The position numbers were made by a program, and so were the translations under genes. DNA of 61,038 nucleotides from Gordonia otitidis NBRC 100426 (GTDB lineage: Bacteria; Actinomycetota; Actinomycetes; Mycobacteriales; Mycobacteriaceae), in contig NZ_BAFB01000130.1 in assembly GCF_000248075.1 (NCBI RefSeq), positions 1 to 61,038 of the forward strand, written 5' to 3'. This document shows, one piece after another, positions 24,236 through 32,580 of the stretch (positions are counted from its first letter, which is position 1; the number at the start of each line of letters is the position of its first letter). The notes below the pieces were generated by a model. It searched no databases and was not told where the DNA came from. It saw only the letters and a list, made by a program, of their open reading frames with translations.

Positions 24236-25510
24236 ATGACCGACAACGAGAACGAACCGCACTCGCGGCCAGGCGACATCGACGGCCCTGCCAGTCCTCG
24301 AGAATCGGCAGCACCGTCGAATGCGGAGACCCGCTCGGAGCCGACGGCGGGGCGCAGCGATGGCCATGCGGGTGCGCAGGATTCCGGTAGCGAATGGGTC
24401 CCGGTCGCAGACCGGGGTCCGGCGCCGGAGCCGACCGGACCGACATCATCACCCGCGGGCGGACCATCACCCGCGGGCGGACCATCACCCGCGGGCGGAC
24501 CATCACCCGCGGGCGGACCGTCGCCCGCGCCCGGCGATCTGCCTTCGACCGATCACTCGCCCACGCAGCGTTTCGCCGCGGCGCCGACAGAGCCGGGACC
24601 GCGGGCGTACTCGGCGACCTCAGGTGGCACCCGGTCATTCGAACCCGGTGCGGCGACAACGGTCATCGACCCCCCGAACGAACCGGTCCTCACCTCGCCC
24701 GTGCGGCGACGTCGTACCGGCAAGATCATCGGAATCACCGCCGCTGCACTCGTTCTGGTGCTCGTCATCGGAGCGGTGGCTTCGGAGTTGATCCTGCGCA
24801 AGCGTGTGACCGACTGTCTCGACCAGCAGTTCAGCAGTCTCACCGGTGTGCCGACGAGCGTCTCGCTCAGCAAGAAGCCGATGCTCCTGCAAGCCACCGG
24901 AAGTGAGATCCCGTGGGTTCAGGTCGACACGCAGAACGATTCGGGCGGTACCCGACTACACATACGTGCCGACAGGATCGACGCCGACGGCGACACGACG
25001 AAGGTCGGCTCGCTCGACGGCACCGGCTACGTGCCCTTCTCCCACGTCGTTGATCTGGGCAAGCAGGAGATGAGTGGTGGCGGGTCCGGGACAGGGACAG
25101 GTGCTGGGCCCGACCAGAGCGGCGCGGGCGGCGCGATCGCGGGCGCGAGCATCGAATCCATCACCGGCAACGAGGCCGACGGCACCGTCGACGTCAGTAC
25201 GTCCTTCAATCTGGGCATCATCCCGATTCCCGTGAGCGCGACCATCAAACCAACGGTCGACGCCGGACACATCAAGTTCGAAGTGGTGAAGGCGAGTGCG
25301 TTCATCTTCGGTATCCCCTCCGACTACGCGCAGCAGATCGTCGACGGAGTGTCCAAGTCGATGTTCGGTCCATTCTTCGACCAGGTGAACGTCAAGAATC
25401 TGAAGGTGACCAACGACGGCGTCGACTTCGCGGTCGACGGTGAGAATCTCTCACTGACCAACTCCGCCACGGGTGCGGACGGAAACGCGGGGACCTGCAA
25501 CGTGCTCTGA
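24236..25510 (+). CDS. DUF2993 (LmeA-like) membrane-anchored protein
   Basis: A 424-residue protein with three parts. Residues 1-160 are a hydrophilic Pro/Ser/Gly/Ala-rich cytoplasmic segment with four PSPAGG units from an 18-bp tandem repeat. A single membrane helix (IIGITAAALVLVLVIGAVAS) follows at about 163-183. The outside part is a DUF2993 domain with the pattern (V/I)SLSKKPMLLQA. LmeA of mycobacteria, a DUF2993 protein, binds phospholipid and supports lipomannan synthesis; Rv0479c is the positional counterpart. A frame extending upstream to 23885 overlaps the nitrilase gene and is spurious. Confidence 0.85.
   Translation: MTDNENEPHSRPGDIDGPASPRESAAPSNAETRSEPTAGRSDGHAGAQDSGSEWVPVADRGPAPEPTGPTSSPAGGPSPAGGPSPAGGPSPAGGPSPAPGDLPSTDHSPTQRFAAAPTEPGPRAYSATSGGTRSFEPGAATTVIDPPNEPVLTSPVRRRRTGKIIGITAAALVLVLVIGAVASELILRKRVTDCLDQQFSSLTGVPTSVSLSKKPMLLQATGSEIPWVQVDTQNDSGGTRLHIRADRIDADGDTTKVGSLDGTGYVPFSHVVDLGKQEMSGGGSGTGTGAGPDQSGAGGAIAGASIESITGNEADGTVDVSTSFNLGIIPIPVSATIKPTVDAGHIKFEVVKASAFIFGIPSDYAQQIVDGVSKSMFGPFFDQVNVKNLKVTNDGVDFAVDGENLSLTNSATGADGNAGTCNVL
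24447..24518 (+). repeat. 18-bp tandem repeat, four exact copies
   Basis: Unit CATCACCCGCGGGCGGAC, four identical copies at 24447, 24465, 24483 and 24501, then a degenerate fifth. It encodes Pro-Ser-Pro-Ala-Gly-Gly repeats in the cytoplasmic segment of the DUF2993 protein. Exact identity suggests recent slippage or expansion. Confidence 0.93.
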
Positions 25511-25620
25511 CGGGTGGTGACAGCGTCGTCGCCGACCCGACACGTCCGACATCGGTACTCTCGAAGAGGAATGTCCGATTTTCCCGGGGCCGATCACGTC
25601 CCCGCATGCTGGAGGAGAAC

Positions 25621-26445
25621 ATGAGCGCGCTGCTCCTGATCATCATCGTCGTCGTCCTCGTGGTGGGGGTGGTGGTGATTTCGCAGCAGCGGTCGGGCGC
25701 GAGCAAGGCCCGCAGCCTCGACGACGCGAAGGCCGACGCCCGTCAGGTCATCGAACGCCTCGGCGGTCAGGTGTACATGCTGGTCGGTGACTCGCCCGCG
25801 TCCAAGCAGGCGTTGGCGGACGCCGGTGAGCGTTACACGGCCGCCGGGTCGCAGATCGAGCAGGCCAACTCGCCCGCGCAGGCGCGGCTCGCCAAGCAGA
25901 CCGCGATCGAAGGGCTGTACTACATCCGAGCTGCGCGGACCGCGATGAACATGGACCCGGGGCCGGCCATTCCGGAACTCGACGGCCAGCGCAGCGCGGG
26001 CGCGGTGACAGAGGACCGCACGGTCGATTTCGACGGACGTCAGGTCGAGGCGTCGCCGAGTCCGTCGTCACGCACCCCGAACTACTACCCGGGCGGTCGT
26101 GTCGCGGGGCGTCCGGTTCCTGCGGGCTGGTATTCGGAGCCGTGGTGGAAGCCCGCGCTCGTCGCAGGTGCCTGGGGCGTCGGTTCGATGCTGCTCTTCT
26201 CGACGCTGTTCTCCGGCATGCACGGCGTTCCCTACGACGCAGCCGCGTTCGAGAGTGGGGCGGGCGACGGCTCGGACATGTCAGGTATCGACGGCGGTGA
26301 CGGTGGCGGCGACTTCGGCGGAGATTCCGGCGATGGTGGCGGCGGCGACTGGGGCGGCGGCGATTCGGGTGGCGACTTCGGCGGAGGTGGCGACTGGGGC
26401 GGTGGCGACTTCGGTGGTGGCGACTTCGGGGGCTTCGACTTCTGA
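25621..26445 (+). CDS. DUF1542 domain protein with Gly/Asp-rich tail
   Basis: A 274-residue protein. Membrane segment 1 is residues 2-20 (SALLLIIIVVVLVVGVVVI). A DUF1542-like helical region follows (KARSLDDAKADARQVIERLG and SKQALADAGERYTAAGSQIE). A second hydrophobic segment lies near residues 178-200 (ALVAGAWGVGSMLLFSTLFS), and residues about 225-274 are repeats of GGGDFGGGDWGGG type. ATG 25621 has GGAGGAG upstream and gives the short basic-free N-terminus. Function unknown; the Gly-Asp tail is probably disordered. Confidence 0.85.
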   Translation: MSALLLIIIVVVLVVGVVVISQQRSGASKARSLDDAKADARQVIERLGGQVYMLVGDSPASKQALADAGERYTAAGSQIEQANSPAQARLAKQTAIEGLYYIRAARTAMNMDPGPAIPELDGQRSAGAVTEDRTVDFDGRQVEASPSPSSRTPNYYPGGRVAGRPVPAGWYSEPWWKPALVAGAWGVGSMLLFSTLFSGMHGVPYDAAAFESGAGDGSDMSGIDGGDGGGDFGGDSGDGGGGDWGGGDSGGDFGGGGDWGGGDFGGGDFGGFDF

Positions 26446-26449
26446 CCGT

Positions 26450-26523
26450 CGACCGTGCGCTCTCTGCGGCCGACTGTGCGCCCCGTGCACCCGACCGTGC
26501 GCTCTCTGCAGCCGACTGTGCGC
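26450..26523. repeat. 21-bp iterated repeat between convergent genes
   Basis: CGAC(C/T)GTGCGC occurs at 26450, 26471, 26492 and 26513, exactly 21 bases apart. Alternate units are more alike: 26450-26481 and 26492-26523 differ at one base. It starts 5 bases after the DUF1542 stop and ends 5 bases before the purU stop. Confidence 0.88.
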
Positions 26524-26527
26524 GAGG

Positions 26528-27406
26528 TCAGTTGAACACGACGGTCTTTCGGCCGTGCACCAGCACGCGGTCCTCCAGATGCCACCGCAGTCCGCGTGAG
26601 AGGACCAACGTCTCGATATCCCGACCCTGACGGACCATGTCGCTCACGGTGTCGCCGTGGTCGATGCGGGTGACATCCTGCTCGATGATCGGCCCGGCGT
26701 CGAGGTCTGCCGTCACGTAGTGGCATGTCGCGCCGATCAGCTTCACGCCACGCGCGAATGCCTGGTGGTACGGGCGTGCTCCGACGAAGCTCGGCAAGAA
26801 GCTGTGATGGATGTTGATGGCTCTGCCCGCCCAGCGGTCACACAACTGAGGCGGGACGATCTGCATGAATCGTGCCAGCACCACGGCGTCGGGATCGAGG
26901 TCGTCGACGATCGACGCCACGGTCTCGAACGACTTCTGCTTGTCACCGGCCGGAAAGGGCACGTAGTGGAAGGGCACTCCGAACCGTGTCGTGAGTCCCT
27001 CGAGGTCGCGATGATTCCCGACGACAGCCGCGATGCGGGCGGGCAGCTCGCCGCGGTCCGCGCGACCGAGCAGATCGGTGAGACAGTGCCCCTCTCTGCT
27101 GACGAGTAGCACCGCTGACTTCTGGGCGCCACTGTCGGTGAGCTTCCACACCGTGTCCGGTCCGAAATCGGCGATGGCCGCGGCGAACCGTTCGCGCAGC
27201 TCGTCGATGCCGCTTGCGATGGAGTCGGCGCGCACCGCCTGGCGAGTGAAGAACCAGCCCGTGTCGGGGTCCGAATGGTAGGCGGCCTCGGTGATCCAGC
27301 CGCCGACATCGGCGAGGAAAGTCGAGATGCGTGCCACAATGCCTGTGCGGTCCGGACAGCCGAGGGTCAGGACGTAACGGCGGCCGGAGGTGTCTGCGAG
27401 AGTCAC
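26528..27406 (-). CDS. purU: formyltetrahydrofolate deformylase
   Basis: A 292-residue protein. The N-terminal ACT domain opens with [19 protein letters not shown], and the C-terminal formyltransferase-like domain holds [20 protein letters not shown] and [19 protein letters not shown]. The catalytic Asn-His-Asp set is intact. It hydrolyses 10-formyl-THF to formate and THF, balancing one-carbon units for purine synthesis. The GTG at 27406 gives the family start; a longer in-frame start would overlap the divergent deoC gene. The spacer to deoC is only 27 bases. Confidence 0.94.
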   Translation of the reverse strand: MTLADTSGRRYVLTLGCPDRTGIVARISTFLADVGGWITEAAYHSDPDTGWFFTRQAVRADSIASGIDELRERFAAAIADFGPDTVWKLTDSGAQKSAVLLVSREGHCLTDLLGRADRGELPARIAAVVGNHRDLEGLTTRFGVPFHYVPFPAGDKQKSFETVASIVDDLDPDAVVLARFMQIVPPQLCDRWAGRAINIHHSFLPSFVGARPYHQAFARGVKLIGATCHYVTADLDAGPIIEQDVTRIDHGDTVSDMVRQGRDIETLVLSRGLRWHLEDRVLVHGRKTVVFN

Positions 27407-27433
27407 AACCGACAGTGTGCCAAGCTCGCCTAT

Positions 27434-28111
27434 GTGACCAACACCGACCTCAGACGTGCCGACGTCGCCGCAATCGTCGACCACACGCTGCTGAAGCCCG
27501 AAGCCACCCGTGCCGATGCCGAGGCCACCGTCGCCGAAGCCGCCGACCTCGGCGTTTACGCGGTATGTCTGTCTCCCTCGATGCTGCCGATCCGGACGGG
27601 TGAGCGGAAGTCGTGTGTGGTCGCGGGCTTCCCGTCAGGCAAACACCATTCGCTGGTCAAAGCCGCAGAGGCGCGACTGGCCGTCGACTCCGGCGCCGAC
27701 GAGGTCGACATGGTCATCGACGTCGGTGCCGCGCTCGCCGGTGACTTCGACGAGGTGTTCACCGACGTGCTCACGGTGCACGAGGCGATCGGCGACTCCG
27801 CGGTGCTGAAGGTCATTGTGGAGTCAGCGGTACTTCTCGATGTCGCAGGCCCTGAGACGCTTGCCGAGGTGTGCCGCCGCGCTGTCGCCGCCGGAGCCGC
27901 CTTCGTCAAGACCTCGACGGGCTTCCATCCGGCGGGTGGTGCGTCGATCGAGGCCGTGCGGATCATGCGCGACACTGTCGGGCCGACGGTCGGCGTGAAG
28001 GCCAGCGGTGGCATCCGGTCGGCCGACTTCGCGGCCGAACTCATCGAGGCGGGCGCGACGAGGCTAGGACTCTCCGGGAGTAGGGCCGTGCTGGAGGGCT
28101 TTCCCGAGTAG
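27434..28111 (+). CDS. deoC: deoxyribose-phosphate aldolase
   Basis: A 225-residue class I aldolase; M. tuberculosis DeoC (Rv0478) has 224. Schiff-base Lys motifs are [10 protein letters not shown] and, near the C-terminus, [10 protein letters not shown]. The Asp of [13 protein letters not shown] and the N-terminal DHTLLKPEA complete the family pattern. It cleaves 2-deoxyribose 5-phosphate to acetaldehyde and glyceraldehyde 3-phosphate in deoxynucleoside salvage. GTG 27434 is the start that reproduces the family length. It ends 34 bases from the convergent flavoprotein gene. Confidence 0.94.
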   Translation: MTNTDLRRADVAAIVDHTLLKPEATRADAEATVAEAADLGVYAVCLSPSMLPIRTGERKSCVVAGFPSGKHHSLVKAAEARLAVDSGADEVDMVIDVGAALAGDFDEVFTDVLTVHEAIGDSAVLKVIVESAVLLDVAGPETLAEVCRRAVAAGAAFVKTSTGFHPAGGASIEAVRIMRDTVGPTVGVKASGGIRSADFAAELIEAGATRLGLSGSRAVLEGFPE

Positions 28112-28145
28112 GACGGTGGCCTCGTGGTCGTCGTCGTCCGCCTCC

Positions 28146-29120
28146 TCAGGTGGCGCTGATGGTCGTCTCACGGGCCACCGCTGCCCGTGCGTCGGTGGCC
28201 GCGAGGTCGGCGTTGATCATGCCGCCCGCCTGTGTGCCCGCCGCAGCGGACGCGCCGACCATGGCAGCGAGATCTGCGGAATTGCCGGCCGCCCACACCC
28301 CGTCGATCGGACTGCGACCTCCGGGACCGGTTGGTATGAACCGGCCCATCGGGGTCTCCGTCAGCCGGCCGCCGAGCGACTCGTACAGTTCGCCGCGGGC
28401 CACGAATCGCGGTGCGACCACAAGTGTGTCGAGCTCGAGTTCGCGCCCGTCGTCGAATACCGCGGCACGCAGACGTCCCGACGTGTTGGTCGCCAGTTGC
28501 CTCATGCGACCAGCGACGAGATCCACGCCGAGTGCGTTGAGTTGTGCGCGCTCGTCGTCGGAGAGTGGTGGCATGCCCTGATCGATCAGCGCCACGCGTG
28601 GGCTGAGTTGGCGAAACAGCAGCGTCTGATGCATCGCCGAGGGACCCGTGCCCAGGATGCCGATGCGCGTGCCGCGCACTTCGTAGCCGTGGCAGTACGG
28701 ACAGTGCAAGACATCTCGTCCCCACAGCGGCGCGAGGCCATCGACGTCCGGTAGTTCGTCGACGAGGCCGCTGGCCAGCAGCAGGCGGCGGGCACGCACT
28801 GTCGATCCGTCGGCCAGAATCGCGTCGAACGCGACGTCGGTGCCGGACACGACACGGGTGACGGAGTTCACCTCGCCTGATACGATCTGTGCGCCATAGG
28901 ATTCCGCCTCTCGACGGCCAGCTCGGAGCAGTTCGAGCGGCGCGATGCCCTCCCGGCCGAGGACATTGTGCGCACCTTGCGCAGAGGCGTTGCGTTGGTG
29001 TCCCGAATCGATCACGCTCACCGAGCGCAGTGACCGCGCCAGTGCGATGGCTGCGGCAAGTCCGGCTGGGCCGCCACCGATCACAAGGGTGTCGATGCAC
29101 GGTGTGGAAGCGAAACTCAT
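28146..29120 (-). CDS. thioredoxin-reductase-like FAD/NAD(P) oxidoreductase
   Basis: A 324-residue flavoprotein. The FAD-binding motif is TLVIGGGPAGLAAAIALAR (residues about 11-29). The redox Cys-x-x-Cys segment, HCPYCHGYEVRG, is followed by a second nucleotide-binding motif, IGILGTGPSA. The C-terminal VWAAGNSADLAAMVG matches the FAD-binding end of the family. Such NAD(P)/FAD-dependent proteins resemble thioredoxin reductase but often lack a known partner. ATG 29120 gives the right N-terminus; upstream extensions overlap the methyltransferase gene. The start overlaps the stop of that gene by 4 bases (ATGA). Confidence 0.88.
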   Translation of the reverse strand: MSFASTPCIDTLVIGGGPAGLAAAIALARSLRSVSVIDSGHQRNASAQGAHNVLGREGIAPLELLRAGRREAESYGAQIVSGEVNSVTRVVSGTDVAFDAILADGSTVRARRLLLASGLVDELPDVDGLAPLWGRDVLHCPYCHGYEVRGTRIGILGTGPSAMHQTLLFRQLSPRVALIDQGMPPLSDDERAQLNALGVDLVAGRMRQLATNTSGRLRAAVFDDGRELELDTLVVAPRFVARGELYESLGGRLTETPMGRFIPTGPGGRSPIDGVWAAGNSADLAAMVGASAAAGTQAGGMINADLAATDARAAVARETTISAT

Positions 29121-29992
29121 GGCAAGATCTCCGATCTGTCGTCGGTGTACTCGGTGATGTCCCGCGGCTCGGTGGTGTTCCGCGGCTTGGCGATCCACAT
29201 GGTGCGACCGCCGCGTACGGCGAGGTCGGTGCGGCGGCGGATGGAGCCGGGCGACTCGGCGGAGACCAGTGCGTCGAGCGTCGCACGGTCGTCCTCGGAG
29301 AGTTCGTCGGCAAGTCCCAGCCGTACACGTGAGAACCATGCGTCCGCATACCGGAACACGTTGTCGGACAACATATCCACCTCGACGGTCAGGTCGACAC
29401 GGTCGACGACGTCGAGTCCGGCCTTCTCGATGGCGCCGGTCCAGTCGGGGAATGAATTCCACTGCTGAGTGTCCATTGCGGCCACGATGTGCACTTCGAG
29501 TGGGTCGTCGCCCGGGAGAAACCTTGGCGGGCCGGTCATTTCGATGACCGCCAACACGCCGCCCGTCCGGAGGTAGGCGGCTGCTTCACGCAAGAAGACC
29601 TCCGGAGCCGCGACGTGATGCAGCGAGGACGACGCCCAGATGATGTCGGCGGTCGGAACCCCTGCGGGCCAACCGTTGTTGACGTCGGCCGTGACAGTCC
29701 GGACGTTGTCTGGCGCTTGCGACCCCGCGCGGATGGCCATCTCGGGCGAGGCGTCGACGCCGAACACCTCAGAATCCGGAAAGGCTCGAGCCAGAGCGCG
29801 AAGCCCCACGCCGGTTCCGGCGCCGACGTCCACGATCACGGTTGGCTCGCGGTCGAGGGCGTGTCTGATGTGAGCGATGGCGGTGTCGAGGTAAGCACCC
29901 ATCACCGCGGCGTCGAGTTCCAGCATGTCGCCAACAGCCGAGTCGTCCGGATCGTGCTCGTGCGGGTGGGAATGGTACGCGGAGTGCTGCAT
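29117..29992 (-). CDS. class I SAM-dependent methyltransferase with His-rich N-terminus
   Basis: A 291-residue protein with SAM motif I IVDVGAGTGVGLRALARAFP and motif II VFGVDASPEMA. The N-terminus MQHSAYHSHPHEHDPDD has five His and four Asp/Glu in 17 residues, possibly metal-binding. ATG 29992 is favoured because a TACCCT box lies exactly 7 bases upstream (leaderless); the in-frame ATG at 30028 would include 12 more residues. Operon with the downstream FAD reductase (ATGA overlap). A TetR gene is just upstream, and the promoter carries a strong palindrome. Substrate unknown. Confidence 0.85.
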   Translation of the reverse strand: MQHSAYHSHPHEHDPDDSAVGDMLELDAAVMGAYLDTAIAHIRHALDREPTVIVDVGAGTGVGLRALARAFPDSEVFGVDASPEMAIRAGSQAPDNVRTVTADVNNGWPAGVPTADIIWASSSLHHVAAPEVFLREAAAYLRTGGVLAVIEMTGPPRFLPGDDPLEVHIVAAMDTQQWNSFPDWTGAIEKAGLDVVDRVDLTVEVDMLSDNVFRYADAWFSRVRLGLADELSEDDRATLDALVSAESPGSIRRRTDLAVRGGRTMWIAKPRNTTEPRDITEYTDDRSEILP

Positions 29993-29999
29993 GAACGGC

Positions 30000-30005
30000 A
30001 GGGTA
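30000..30005 (-). promoter_or_regulatory. leaderless -10 box of the methyltransferase gene
   Basis: TACCCT on the minus strand, 7 bases before ATG 29992. Confidence 0.5.
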
Positions 30006-30034
30006 GCGGCTTTGTGCACCTTACGCATCTACTC

Positions 30035-30049
30035 TTGCGTCTGACGCAA
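30035..30049. promoter_or_regulatory. perfect palindromic operator TTGCGTC-T-GACGCAA
   Basis: A perfect 7+1+7 dyad between the TetR gene and the methyltransferase/reductase operon. It lies about 30 bases upstream of the methyltransferase -10 box; a related half site, GCGTAA, overlaps the -35 region. It is a candidate site for the adjacent TetR protein or another dimeric regulator. Confidence 0.55.
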
Positions 30050-30065
30050 TACCGAAGTACCCATC

Positions 30066-30692
30066 CTAGGCAGGTGGGTGCGCTGTGCCGTTACTCATTG
30101 CCGTGATCGAGGGGGCGAGCCAGGTACGCAGGAACGCTCGGATCTCTGATCCGCCCGGGAATTCGCCCTGTTGCCGACTGGCGAATCCCTCGAAGATCAG
30201 TAGAAGCCACGCCGCCAACTCGTCGAGACGATCGTCGTCGATGCCATTGGCTACCCAGTCGACGTCGAGATGCCGGAGGACGTCCACGGTGAACTCACGA
30301 GACGCGGAGCCCGTGACCGCGACCACGGGATTGGTTGGGGCCGAACGTGTCAGACCGTCAGCGACAACAGGATTTGCACGCACCGTCTCGATCGCGGATG
30401 CGAGGAGTTCGACGATCGCGTCGACGGGGTCGGTGATTCCCGCCAACTGGGATGTGAGCATCTCGCCGATCTCGGTGCCGATGTCGATGGCGACGGCATT
30501 CGTCAGCGCCTCGACGCCCGGGAAGTAGCGGTAGACGGTTTGACGAGTGATCTGCAGTTCGCGCGTCACTTCACTGACGGATGCCGCGCGACCCGTTTCC
30601 TCGACGATGCGGCGCGCCGCCGCGACAATGCGCTGCGCCGCCTCATCGTCGTCGGCGGGCAGTGCACCGCCCCAGCCGCTTCTTCGTGCCAC
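30066..30692 (-). CDS. TetR family regulator
   Basis: A 208-residue protein. The N-terminal TetR domain reads AQRIVAAARRIVEETGRAAS then VSEVTRELQITRQTVYRYFP (residues about 22-60), followed by a helical ligand domain with Trp-rich segments (AAWLLLIFEGFASRQQG). GTG 30692 follows an AAGGTGGTGAC ribosome-binding site; the in-frame extension upstream lacks one. It lies between the flavoprotein/methyltransferase pair (same strand) and the divergent mce operon, so it may control either or both. Confidence 0.87.
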   Translation of the reverse strand: MARRSGWGGALPADDDEAAQRIVAAARRIVEETGRAASVSEVTRELQITRQTVYRYFPGVEALTNAVAIDIGTEIGEMLTSQLAGITDPVDAIVELLASAIETVRANPVVADGLTRSAPTNPVVAVTGSASREFTVDVLRHLDVDWVANGIDDDRLDELAAWLLLIFEGFASRQQGEFPGGSEIRAFLRTWLAPSITAMSNGTAHPPA

Positions 30693-30778
30693 GTCACCAC
30701 CTTGACAGACGCCATCGATCACCGGAGTGGGTTGGGTCCCTGCACAACCGGTCGTCTCGACCCATTGCGTTCCGGGTG

Positions 30779-30790
30779 AGAACACGTTCT
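30779..30790. promoter_or_regulatory. KstR-like palindrome before the mce operon
   Basis: AGAAC-AC-GTTCT, an almost complete match to TNNAACNNGTTNNA, the KstR operator (one base off). It lies in the divergent TetR-mce spacer, about 45 bases upstream of the mce -10 box. Another short palindrome, CACAC-A-GTGTG, follows at 30812-30822. KstR represses cholesterol catabolic genes, including mce4, in mycobacteria and rhodococci. Confidence 0.45.
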
Positions 30791-30832
30791 AATAATCCTG
30801 CTCGATCTGAACACACAGTGTGATGCTAACTG

Positions 30833-30838
30833 TATGCT
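30833..30838 (+). promoter_or_regulatory. -10 box of the mce operon
   Basis: TATGCT, with TGAACA 19 bases upstream as a weak -35. Transcription would start near 30845, just before the first yrbE gene. Confidence 0.4.
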
Positions 30839-30865
30839 CTGGACCAATCGAGGGTGGAGTTGCTG

Positions 30866-31732
30866 ATGGCGATCAAAGAAGCCGTCTCAGGCGCTGCGGG
30901 CGCTCGGGGCGTACGCGACGGCGGCGGCCGTACTGCCGCGTCGACAGCTCGATCCGGATGGAATTCTTTGCAACGCAGGGTATCCGGTGGTGTCGACGGT
31001 GTGGGTGGCTTCTTCGCGATGACTCTGGACACCTTCCGCTACACGTTCGCGCGGCCGGTCCAATACCGGGAGTTCGTCGATCAGGTGTGGTTCATCGCGC
31101 GGGTGTCGACCTTCCCGACCGTGCTCGTCGCCATCCCGTTCACCGTGCTGGTCACGTTCATCCTGAACATACTGCTGCGCGAGTTGGGTGCTGCTGACCT
31201 GAGCGGCGCGAGTGCTGCGTTCGGCACGATCACGCAGATCGGCCCCATGGTCACCGTGCTGATCGTCGCGGGTGCAGGCGCAACCGCACTGTGTGCCGAC
31301 CTCGGATCGAGAACGATCCACGACGAGATCTCCGCACTCGAGGTGATGGGAGTGGATCCGGTCAAAAGGCTTGTCGTGCCGCGGGTATGGGCGTCGGCGT
31401 TCGTGGGTGTCCTCCTCAACGGGTTGGTGTGCACGATCGGTATCCTCGGGGGCTTCGCCTTCTCCGTCCTGTTCCAGGACGTCAATCCCGGAGCCTTCGT
31501 CGGAAATCTGACGCTGTTGACCGGGCTGTCTCAACTGCTGATCGCAGTCGTCAAGGCCGGTCTGTTCGGCCTGTTGGCCGGGTTGGTCGGTTGCTATCGG
31601 GGCCTCACCGCCAGAGGCGGTGCGAAAGGCGTGGGCGAAGCGGTCAACGAGACAGTCGTGTATGCGTTCATCGGTCTGTTCGTGGTGAACATCCTCGTCA
31701 CCGCGGTCGGCGTGAAGGTGGCGGGCTCATGA
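30866..31732 (+). CDS. yrbEA: YrbE family MlaE-type permease, first (YrbEA)
   Basis: A 288-residue integral membrane protein, the permease subunit of an Mce lipid importer. It has five to six hydrophobic segments and the MlaE signature core PTVLVAIPFTVLVTFILN and TIHDEISALEVMGVDPVKRL, the coupling helix that meets the ATPase (MceG/MlaF type, not in this window). ATG 30866 follows GGTGGAG; GTG 30854 is possible. First gene of a ten-gene operon. The next gene begins with a 4-base ATGA overlap. Confidence 0.93.
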   Translation: MAIKEAVSGAAGARGVRDGGGRTAASTARSGWNSLQRRVSGGVDGVGGFFAMTLDTFRYTFARPVQYREFVDQVWFIARVSTFPTVLVAIPFTVLVTFILNILLRELGAADLSGASAAFGTITQIGPMVTVLIVAGAGATALCADLGSRTIHDEISALEVMGVDPVKRLVVPRVWASAFVGVLLNGLVCTIGILGGFAFSVLFQDVNPGAFVGNLTLLTGLSQLLIAVVKAGLFGLLAGLVGCYRGLTARGGAKGVGEAVNETVVYAFIGLFVVNILVTAVGVKVAGS

Positions 31733-32580
31733 TGGTGGCCGGAGCCGATCTGACGATTCGTACTCGACGACGAGCCGCCGCGGCATCGCACTCGGTCGAC
31801 CGGGTCGGAGCGGAGGTCGAGTTCTTCGTCGAAGCGCTGCGCACGGTGCCCGTGGCGTTGCGTCACTATCGCAAGGACGTGCTCCGATTGATCGCCGAGA
31901 TCGGCATGGGGACAGGCACGTTGGCGGTCATCGGGGGAACCGTGGTCATCGTCGCCTCGCTCACGTTGTTCACCGGCGGGACCATCGCGATACAGGGCTA
32001 CAGTTCGCTCGGCGACATCGGTATCGAATCGCTGACCGGCTTCCTGGCGGCTTTCATCAACGTCCGGGTCGCCGCACCCGTGGTCGCGGGAATCGGATTG
32101 TCGGCCACGATCGGTGCAGGCTCTACCGCACAACTTGGCGCGATGCGAATCAGTGAGGAGATCGACGCCCTCGACTCGATGGGTATCCGCCCGCTCCCAT
32201 ATCTGGTCAGCACCAGGATCATCGCAGGCACGCTTGTCGTCGTGCCGTTGTACTCGGCGGCGATGATCGCCTCCTTCTACGCGTGCCGATTCGCCACCGT
32301 GACGGTGTACGGCCAATCCGGCGGTCTCTATGATCACTACTTCCGGACGTTCCTCCAGCCCGTCGACATTCTGTGGTCGTTCCTGCAAGCGCTCGCGATG
32401 GGGATGGCGGTGATGCTGGTGCACACGTACTACGGGTACACGGCCAGTGGCGGACCCGACGGCGTCGGCCGCGCGGTCGGCCGCGCGGTGCGCACCTCGC
32501 TGATCGTGGTCGTCAGTGTGACCCTGATGATCTCGCTCGCCGTCTACGGTGCGAGTGGCAACTTCCATCTCGCCGGGTGA
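31729..32580 (+). CDS. yrbEB: YrbE family MlaE-type permease, second (YrbEB)
   Basis: A 283-residue membrane permease that should pair with YrbEA. It has the coupling helix RISEEIDALDSMGIRPLPYL, and the last membrane segments end GASGNFHLAG. Starts at the ATGA overlap with the preceding stop. The frame is open further upstream to 31291, but that lies inside YrbEA and is spurious. Confidence 0.93.
   Translation: MMVAGADLTIRTRRRAAAASHSVDRVGAEVEFFVEALRTVPVALRHYRKDVLRLIAEIGMGTGTLAVIGGTVVIVASLTLFTGGTIAIQGYSSLGDIGIESLTGFLAAFINVRVAAPVVAGIGLSATIGAGSTAQLGAMRISEEIDALDSMGIRPLPYLVSTRIIAGTLVVVPLYSAAMIASFYACRFATVTVYGQSGGLYDHYFRTFLQPVDILWSFLQALAMGMAVMLVHTYYGYTASGGPDGVGRAVGRAVRTSLIVVVSVTLMISLAVYGASGNFHLAG

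Noticed and set aside
24447-24518. CRISPR-like repeats
   Set aside because: No spacers: exact tandem 18-mers inside a coding gene.
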